Below, in pieces: positions 16,074 to 21,429 of a stretch of DNA of 21,429 nt. Made by a program: the position numbers and the translations under genes. The notes under the pieces were generated by a model, which was given only the letters and a program-made list of their open reading frames with translations, was not told the origin of the DNA and searched no databases. The first letter of the stretch is position 1. Every line of letters starts with the position of its first letter. Source of the DNA: Chitinophagales bacterium (lineage in GTDB: Bacteria > Bacteroidota > Bacteroidia > Chitinophagales > Saprospiraceae); NCBI GenBank assembly GCA_013297575.1, contig JAAFHO010000018.1, forward strand, positions 1-21,429, read 5' to 3'.

Positions 16074-16841
16074 TCAATCCAATTTACCCCCAGTCAGCCA
16101 TTGTTTAAAATCCGAAGCCCGCTCGGTACTCACAATCGTTTCTATTTCTGAAGGTGGATCCAAGTCAATTTTAATCCGAGATTTAGAATATGGGTGCATT
16201 TCCTTGATGGCCGAAATATGGATAATAAATTGCCGATTGATCCTGTAAAACACGGATTGGTTGAGCATTTCTTCTAATTTGTCCAGCGGATAATCAATGG
16301 GAAAGCGTTTATGGGTGTTTTTGGTGACCAAAAAAGAAATTTTATCACGGGTATAAAAATAGGCTATATCGTCCATGTCAATAAGGCGAATGCTTTGCCC
16401 CAATTTGACCAAAATCCGCCGCAACAAAGGGGTTTGTGGCTGTTGTAACTTGTCCAATAATGCCTGATAATCTGGCAATGCCACTTTATGTATGCTACGA
16501 TATTTCTCGATGGCTACCACCACTTCGGCTGGTTTAATGGGTTTCATTAGGTAATCAATGGCATTTACTTTAAATGCTTTAAGCGCGTATTCGTCGTATG
16601 CCGTAGTAAAAACCACAGGACAGTTGACGGCACAATGCTCAAATATTTCAAAACTGGAACCATCGGCCAGTTGAATATCCATAAAAATAAGATCCGGCGC
16701 AGGGTGATTGCGCAGCCAATCAATGGACGCTTCTACACTATCCAGGCTCTTGATAATTTCGATAGACGCATCGGCTTCTTTTAATATTTTTTCTAACCGA
16801 CGCACAGCAGCATCCTCATCTTCAATCAGCAGTACTTTCAT
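16074..16841 (-). CDS. LytTR-family response regulator
   Basis: The 255-residue protein has a receiver domain at 1 to about 120: acidic pair Glu7/Asp8 (LLIEDED), phospho-acceptor Asp55 (LIFMDIQLADG), Thr79/80 and Lys100 (YLMKPIKP). After a linker, residues about 145-250 form a LytTR DNA-binding domain (RILVKLGQSIRLIDMDDIAYF, KRFPIDYPLDKLEEML, FYRINRQFIIHISAIKEM, and the closing STERASDFKQWLTG). Known: this class binds direct-repeat promoter sites after phosphorylation by LytS-type kinases. The kinase gene lies 22 nt upstream on the same strand, so it is the evident partner. Targets cannot be read from the window. The ATG at 16841 is the only sensible start. Confidence 0.96.
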   Translation of the reverse strand: MKVLLIEDEDAAVRRLEKILKEADASIEIIKSLDSVEASIDWLRNHPAPDLIFMDIQLADGSSFEIFEHCAVNCPVVFTTAYDEYALKAFKVNAIDYLMKPIKPAEVVVAIEKYRSIHKVALPDYQALLDKLQQPQTPLLRRILVKLGQSIRLIDMDDIAYFYTRDKISFLVTKNTHKRFPIDYPLDKLEEMLNQSVFYRINRQFIIHISAIKEMHPYSKSRIKIDLDPPSEIETIVSTERASDFKQWLTGGKLD

Positions 16842-16863
16842 ATTTTTTTACCAATAAGTTGAA

Positions 16864-19740
16864 TTAATCCAGTGGAATTTTAACTACAAAACTCCCATTA
16901 CTTTGCTCCACGACCACTTTTTTACCCGTGAGTACTTCGTAGCGTTGGGAGAGGTTTTGCAAGCCAAATCGCGTACCTGGCTCTGGTTTTATTTTTAAAT
17001 TTTTATTATTTTTGACGACAATAGTGTCGTTGTTTTCCAAATAAATATCAATTTTGAGGGGTTGTTTTTTGGAAATAACATTGTGTTTTACGGCATTTTC
17101 CAGCAACATTTGCAGCGTAAGCGGCATCAAACGGCCAATAGGGACTGGCACATCAATATGGATTTGAAGGGCATCTTCAAAACGTTTTTTTAAGAGAAAA
17201 CCAAAATTACGGGCAATGTCCAAATCTTCGGACAACGGAATAAAATTCTTTTCCCGATGCACCATAATGCTTCGGTAAAAATCGGCGAGGTGCTGCACAT
17301 AATCCACGGCCATTTCGGGGCTTTCTTCTATAATTGTGATGAGCGTATTGAAACTATTAAACAGAAAATGAGGGCTAATTTGCGTTTTCAATACATCCAA
17401 TTGCGCCGCTATTTTTTCGTTTTCCATTTCTTGCACCACCTTGAGCCGCTGTTCCCGAACTTTGATATACCACCGAATCAACGTCCCCAATATAGCCATA
17501 ATGGCGAGTACAAACCACCATTCGGCCCAAAAAGGTTTCCGAATCGTAAATGTATAGGTTGCTTCCGCGGTCTGCTCGAAATAACCATGTTCGCTACTTT
17601 GCACCCTAAAACAATACTGCCCCGGCGGCAAATTGGGGTAAGAGGCCATCCGGTCTTTGGAGATCGTCCAATCTGGATCAAAACCATCTAATTTGTACCG
17701 ATAATACACCAAAGTTGGGTTGGTTAACCAAATACCTGCATATTCAAAAATAAGATGGTTTTGATCATAAGCAAAAGTATGAACATGCTCGAAATCAATA
17801 TTTTGAGCCACATTCACTACTGTTTTTATCAAAGTAGAAGGGTCAATTTCAAAAGTTTGTGCATAACCCGCCACCCGACTCACGCCCGAGGCCGTTCCCA
17901 ACCATACATTACCCAACGGATCTGTGCAGGCTGCATTGAGACTAATATCCGAAATCGCAACGCCAGCATTTTCGCCCAAAAAAGAAATATGCCCTGTTTC
18001 GGGTGTCAATACATCAATACCATTGCCGTAACCGATCACCAATTGGCCATGGCCTGTGACTGCCAAACTATTGATTTGCGTGCTGTGCAAATGGTCTTTG
18101 AGTGTATATTGTTTTAACTGTACGCCATCGAAACGCCAAAGACTCGTTTGGTCTCCGCTGAACCAAATACGGCCATCGTGGTCTTCCACAACGGAATAAA
18201 TCGTTTTTAAGGAAACCCCGCCTGACTCGGTCAAATTCCGCCACTTTCCATGTTCCCAAACACCCAGCCCGTGTCCATCGGTACAGCACCAAACCCGCCC
18301 TTTGGAATCGCAGAAAATTTTATAAACATAGTATTTAGCCGCCTCAGCATGGTCGCTTATGGTCTCAAAATCAATCACTTGGAAGGTATTTCGACGCACC
18401 ACAACAATGCCGCCCAAGGTGGCCACCCACACATGATCACCCACCACTTCCATGCTCAAGATACTACCATTGGGCAGACCATCCGAGATCGTCATCCGTT
18501 TTATTCTTTTGCCTGCTGTGTCATACACACTAATGCCTTCACCAAAAGTACCTGCCCATATTTGATTTTCGGGCGTACGGAGTAAAGCGATGATATTGCT
18601 ATTTTTTTGCCCAATTTGAACCCATTGATTTGATTTTTGGACAAAAAGCCCTGTTTGGTTGCCTGCCCACACCCTGCCTGATTGCTCTGTGCAAATGGCT
18701 TGTACGCTACTAAAACTGGTTACTTCGTGCAATACACTCAAATTAGCCGAAAACACCGTTCCATTTTCACCCAAAAGCCACAGTAGTCCCTCGCGGTCGC
18801 GTAATACTTGTTTGGCTTTGGTAGGAGGCTTTATCAATTGGACAATACCTTTAAGATCGCTGTGCAACAACCCGCCTTCGGAAGTAGTAATCCACAATTC
18901 AACGTCATTATAAACCACCAAATCAAATACTTCTCCGTAATTCCACTGCTCCAAAATACGGTGAAATGTATTACCCTGTGCATCATAACGGCATACCCCG
19001 CCATCGTGGGTGCCAATCCAAATATTACCCGATAAATCTTTGTGCAAAGCAGTGACGATCTCATCGGGAAGACCATCCTTTAAACCCAAATTGCGCACCG
19101 TTTTTTGTCCTTCTCGCCCAATAGTCGCTACGGAAATACCATTATCGGTGGCCACCCATATCTGCCCCTGCTGATCGCTGAGCATGGTATAGATTTCGTC
19201 GCTGCACAACCCATCATCGCTGGTATTAAATAGGTACATCCTTTTTCCAGTCCAAGCATAAAGCCCTTCTCCATAGGTCGAAATCCACAAATTGCCAGCA
19301 AGATCGGCAGCAAAACCAGTAATTGCTTTGCTTGGTGTGCCTTCTTCGGGTTGCCAAATGGTGAGTACGCCGTGGTGGTTTTCTTTGGTGTTATCAGGAC
19401 GCATGTACCTGAAATTAGCCATTTTTTTTTCGGGCAACAAGGCGATTAAGCCATTATCAAAACCTACCCAAAGCGTATCGCCGCTATCAAAAATGGAAGA
19501 TACATTTGGTGCAGTCGATATCGAATCTGGCAAACTAAAATACTCGTAATCCAAACCATCATAACGAAAAACACCATTTTCGGTACCCATCCAGATCCAT
19601 CCATTATGGCCCTGCTGGATCACTTTTATCTTGGATTGTGTCCATTCTTCGGGCTGATGCGGCCTGAAAACGGGTGTTTGAGCGACTAAAAAACCGCGCA
19701 AAAGGGCAAAAATAAAGATAAAAGTGAGTGGTTTTAACAT
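16864..19740 (-). CDS. Reg_prop/Y_Y_Y sensor histidine kinase (LytS-type)
   Basis: The 958-residue protein starts with a signal peptide (MLKPLTFIFIFALLRGFLVAQ). Residues about 30-640 carry repeated two-component regulator propeller motifs of the form 'G.iWigT..GGv.r.' (HNGWIWMGTENGVFRYDG, GNIWIGTHDGGVCRYD, GRIWFSGDQTSLWRFDG, GNVWLGTASGVSRV), making a large periplasmic double propeller. About 665-733 is a Y_Y_Y domain (YYRYKLDGFDPDW, PPGQYCFRVQSSE). One membrane span lies near 741-760. His791 in QISPHFLFNSFN is the phosphorylated residue, with the kinase N box LLENAVKHN at about 879-887 and GTRFGLQNLSQRY following. Unlike hybrid one-piece systems of this phylum, the receiver and DNA-binding parts are on the next gene. 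The signal sensed is unknown. Confidence 0.95.
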   Translation of the reverse strand: MLKPLTFIFIFALLRGFLVAQTPVFRPHQPEEWTQSKIKVIQQGHNGWIWMGTENGVFRYDGLDYEYFSLPDSISTAPNVSSIFDSGDTLWVGFDNGLIALLPEKKMANFRYMRPDNTKENHHGVLTIWQPEEGTPSKAITGFAADLAGNLWISTYGEGLYAWTGKRMYLFNTSDDGLCSDEIYTMLSDQQGQIWVATDNGISVATIGREGQKTVRNLGLKDGLPDEIVTALHKDLSGNIWIGTHDGGVCRYDAQGNTFHRILEQWNYGEVFDLVVYNDVELWITTSEGGLLHSDLKGIVQLIKPPTKAKQVLRDREGLLWLLGENGTVFSANLSVLHEVTSFSSVQAICTEQSGRVWAGNQTGLFVQKSNQWVQIGQKNSNIIALLRTPENQIWAGTFGEGISVYDTAGKRIKRMTISDGLPNGSILSMEVVGDHVWVATLGGIVVVRRNTFQVIDFETISDHAEAAKYYVYKIFCDSKGRVWCCTDGHGLGVWEHGKWRNLTESGGVSLKTIYSVVEDHDGRIWFSGDQTSLWRFDGVQLKQYTLKDHLHSTQINSLAVTGHGQLVIGYGNGIDVLTPETGHISFLGENAGVAISDISLNAACTDPLGNVWLGTASGVSRVAGYAQTFEIDPSTLIKTVVNVAQNIDFEHVHTFAYDQNHLIFEYAGIWLTNPTLVYYRYKLDGFDPDWTISKDRMASYPNLPPGQYCFRVQSSEHGYFEQTAEATYTFTIRKPFWAEWWFVLAIMAILGTLIRWYIKVREQRLKVVQEMENEKIAAQLDVLKTQISPHFLFNSFNTLITIIEESPEMAVDYVQHLADFYRSIMVHREKNFIPLSEDLDIARNFGFLLKKRFEDALQIHIDVPVPIGRLMPLTLQMLLENAVKHNVISKKQPLKIDIYLENNDTIVVKNNKNLKIKPEPGTRFGLQNLSQRYEVLTGKKVVVEQSNGSFVVKIPLD

Positions 19741-19747
19741 GGCAGGT

Positions 19748-20308
19748 TTATTCGATTTTTATAAGTTTAGCACTCATATTTACTTCCACATCTTCCGCAA
19801 TTTTTTGATTTACAATTTTAGGAATATTAATGTCATGCTCTTCCAATGGAATGCTAAAAGTGCATTTTACGAAGATTGCTTTTTCCTGAATATCAATATT
19901 AACTTTAATAATGCGTTCTTTTTCAACACCGTGAATCGTGAGTTTCCCTTTAGCGCGGATGGTCAATTTTTGGACTTTGCTAAAGTCCACCTCTTCAATA
20001 ATTTTTCCTTGAAAAATAGCAGTTGGGAACTTTGTCGTTTCCATATAATTTTCCCTGAAATGTTCTCTTTGAAGCGGATTATTAAAACCTTCAAAGGTAT
20101 TAACGGTCACGACCCATGCAAATGTCATTTTAACAGGATCAATAATACCTTTTAATTCCTTGCTTTGCGCCTCTATTTTTTCTAATGGTGCAGCGGATTT
20201 AAAAGAAATAACGCCGTTTTGGCATTTAAAATTACCGGTACTGTTGGCCTGTGCCCAAAGGCCGCCGGAGATCAAAATTAGGCATATTATGGTGGTGTAC
20301 GTTTTCAT
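19748..20308 (-). CDS. YceI-like periplasmic protein
   Basis: The 186-residue protein starts with a signal peptide (MKTYTTIICLILISGGLWAQ). It shows the beta-barrel lipocalin-like YceI pattern: ISFKSAAPLEKIEAQSKELKG, then FEGFNNPLQREHFRENYMET, KFPTAIFQGKI, KGKLTIHGVEKERIIKV and a final NIPKIVNQKIAEDVEVN. The H..ENY and KFP...F.G steps are typical of the family. Known: YceI proteins bind isoprenoid-type lipids or amphiphiles in the periplasm. It is the first gene of a leftward operon and ends 7 nt before the sensor kinase, so it is probably co-expressed with the two-component system. Whether it feeds a ligand to the sensor is open. A -7-like box lies only 8-15 bases upstream of the ATG. Confidence 0.9.
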   Translation of the reverse strand: MKTYTTIICLILISGGLWAQANSTGNFKCQNGVISFKSAAPLEKIEAQSKELKGIIDPVKMTFAWVVTVNTFEGFNNPLQREHFRENYMETTKFPTAIFQGKIIEEVDFSKVQKLTIRAKGKLTIHGVEKERIIKVNIDIQEKAIFVKCTFSIPLEEHDINIPKIVNQKIAEDVEVNMSAKLIKIE

Positions 20309-20315
20309 AGACTGG

Positions 20316-20323
20316 CAAAGATA
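20316..20323 (-). promoter_or_regulatory. Putative -7 box of the YceI-kinase-regulator operon
   Basis: The minus strand reads TATCTTTG (TAnnTTTG match) at 20323-20316. I see no TTG at the expected -33 distance. If used, the transcript would begin within about 5 bases of the ATG at 20308, giving a nearly leaderless message. Confidence 0.4.
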
Positions 20324-20558
20324 GCATTGCCGACGCGCGGAGGCTATGATTTTTTAACCGACTGGCGAAAAAAGGTGGCTCAAGTGGTGTAAAGCGGGGC
20401 TGTAATGGTAATTTTAGGATAAACACACTGTCGTAATAGACTTGACAATTTGGTCGCTTTATTTGCCCAATTGAGTAACGTTTAATACCGTTTCAGCAAT
20501 ATTTCGGGTGCTTTTTTATCTTTTAGTAGGACAAACACTAGATATTTGTAGTATGATT

Positions 20559-21296
20559 ATGAAAAATTCGCCCGCCTTTATTATGCTTGCAGTACTCATT
20601 GGCTTATGCTATCCCTCCTGCAAACACGAACCCATAGATGGTTTGGACACTACACCAATAGATACCACTGGCACGCCGATAGATACTACGTCCGTTACAG
20701 GAGTACCTTGCTCACCAGATTCTGTGTATTTCCAAAATGAAGTATTACCGTTGCTCGTTTCCAATTGCACGGAAAGTGGCTGCCACAATACCATTGATAG
20801 ACAAGAAGGTATTATTTTGGATAGTTACGCCAATCTCATGGCCACTGTGGACGATGTAACCAGCACAGATTGGTCTAAAAATGAATTAATTGAAGTGCTC
20901 TTGGCCACCGATCCCGATAAAAAAATGCCGCCCGCCCCCAATCAACCACTGAGTACGGAGCAAATAGGGCGTATTACCAAATGGGTGACCCAAGGCGCGC
21001 CAAACAATCGGTGCGACGAACAAGCGGGTAATACCTGCGATACCACCAACATCACCTATACCACTTTTATAAAACCGCTGATACAGGGCAAATGCCAAGG
21101 GTGCCATAGTGGCTCTAATCCACAAGGGGGAATTAATTTGAGTACTTACGCCAGTGCAAAACCCACGGCCACAAATGGCAAACTAGTATCGTCGATCACA
21201 AGAGCAACCAATTGGATGCCTAAAAGCGGCCAAAAACTAGATAATTGTACGATTACAAAAGTAAAGGCGTGGGTAAATGCAGGCGCGCCAGAGTAG
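20559..21296 (+). CDS. Cytochrome-c-like lipoprotein with two related domains
   Basis: The start is set at the ATG at 20559 (MKNSPAFIML); an ATG two codons earlier at 20553 is also possible, whereas the GTG at 20508 would spoil the signal. The product has 245 residues. Cys21 (LCYPSC) is the likely lipidated residue, followed by a Thr/Asp/Pro-rich linker (DTTPIDTTGTPIDTT). Two related halves follow: YFQNEVLPLLVSNC...GAP (about 57-148) and TTFIKPLIQGKCQGCH...GAP (about 168-243), each with a haem-type motif and a Met in an MP stretch (KKMPPAP; NWMPKSG). The second motif is normal CQGCH (Cys179, Cys182, His183). The first is CTESGCH (Cys70, Cys75, His76), spaced CX4CH. It should be an envelope electron carrier or a domain derived from one; no oxidase gene is near. 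Confidence 0.88.
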   Translation: MKNSPAFIMLAVLIGLCYPSCKHEPIDGLDTTPIDTTGTPIDTTSVTGVPCSPDSVYFQNEVLPLLVSNCTESGCHNTIDRQEGIILDSYANLMATVDDVTSTDWSKNELIEVLLATDPDKKMPPAPNQPLSTEQIGRITKWVTQGAPNNRCDEQAGNTCDTTNITYTTFIKPLIQGKCQGCHSGSNPQGGINLSTYASAKPTATNGKLVSSITRATNWMPKSGQKLDNCTITKVKAWVNAGAPE

Positions 21297-21303
21297 TGTA
21301 GCC

Positions 21304-21429
21304 TTACTTATACAACTTTCCATTTTCCAAATACTCCCAAACGGCATCCGGTACTAAATAACGTACGGAATGACCATCTTTGAGGCTTTGACGGATATAA
21401 GTCGCCGAAATATCCAATAACGGTGCTTC
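21304..21429 (-). CDS. nadD: Nicotinate-nucleotide adenylyltransferase, C-terminal part (cut by window edge)
   Basis: On the minus strand the frame entering at 21429 reads 41 residues to a TAA at 21306-21304. It contains LLDISATYIRQSLKDGHSVR, then YLVPDAVWEYLENGKLYK. The ISATYIR signature plus G.S.RYLVP..V..Y at the C-terminus is diagnostic of NadD, which joins nicotinate mononucleotide to AMP in NAD synthesis in the cytoplasm. The N-terminal nucleotide-binding part lies beyond the window. It converges on the cytochrome-like gene with 7 bases between the stops and no visible terminator. Confidence 0.93.
   Translation of the reverse strand, partial: EAPLLDISATYIRQSLKDGHSVRYLVPDAVWEYLENGKLYK

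Noticed and set aside
20508..20558. GTG start at 20508 for the cytochrome-like lipoprotein
   Set aside because: It would put about 17 extra residues before a normal lipoprotein signal; the ATG at 20559 (or 20553) gives the expected lipobox distance.

Overview
The window looks like ordinary chromosome of a member of the Bacteroidota, probably a Saprospiraceae-type bacterium. The phylum call rests on T9SS C-terminal sorting domains, a TonB-dependent barrel with a carboxypeptidase-like N-terminal domain, CBM9/DUF5916 and DUF3127 proteins, a Reg_prop/Y_Y_Y sensor kinase with a LytTR regulator, and several TAnnTTTG -7 promoter boxes. The family call is a guess from protein style. There is no tRNA, rRNA, CRISPR array, transposase or phage gene.

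Layout. 1-9763 is read leftwards: the N-terminal part of a TonB-linked outer-membrane barrel protein (cut by the left edge), a cluster of short palindromic repeats, an OmpA-type peptidoglycan-anchor protein, a DUF3127 SSB-like protein followed 3 nt later by a DCC-family (DUF393) thiol protein, a tandem pair of family 5 solute-binding lipoproteins, a small 84-residue protein and a CBM9/DUF5916 outer-membrane protein. A 415-bp AT-rich intergenic stretch follows. 10179-16006 is read rightwards: a short leader reading frame with an octanucleotide repeat, a very large subtilisin/beta-helix protease, a beta-propeller-like protein (both with T9SS sorting domains) and a small lipoprotein. A hairpin separates these from a leftward operon of a YceI-like protein, a sensor kinase and a LytTR response regulator (20308 to 16074). 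The right end holds a rightward two-domain cytochrome-c-like lipoprotein and the last 41 codons of nadD on the minus strand.

Most of the genes act in the cell envelope: import at the outer membrane, peptide binding, peptidoglycan anchoring, secretion of a protease, and signal transduction. The most unusual spot is the start of the subtilisin-like gene. Its best signal-peptide sequence is out of frame with every upstream start codon. Three and three-quarter copies of an 8-bp repeat lie exactly where loss of one copy would fuse an upstream ATG to that signal peptide. This could be a phase switch for a secreted protease, but a one-base frameshift in the nearby GGG run would also explain it. Other points of note are the SSB-like acidic tip on the DUF3127 protein, the close tandem duplication of the solute-binding proteins without a permease, the CX4CH haem motif in the cytochrome protein, the loss of the usual Asp in the OmpA domain, and the YceI gene leading a two-component operon.
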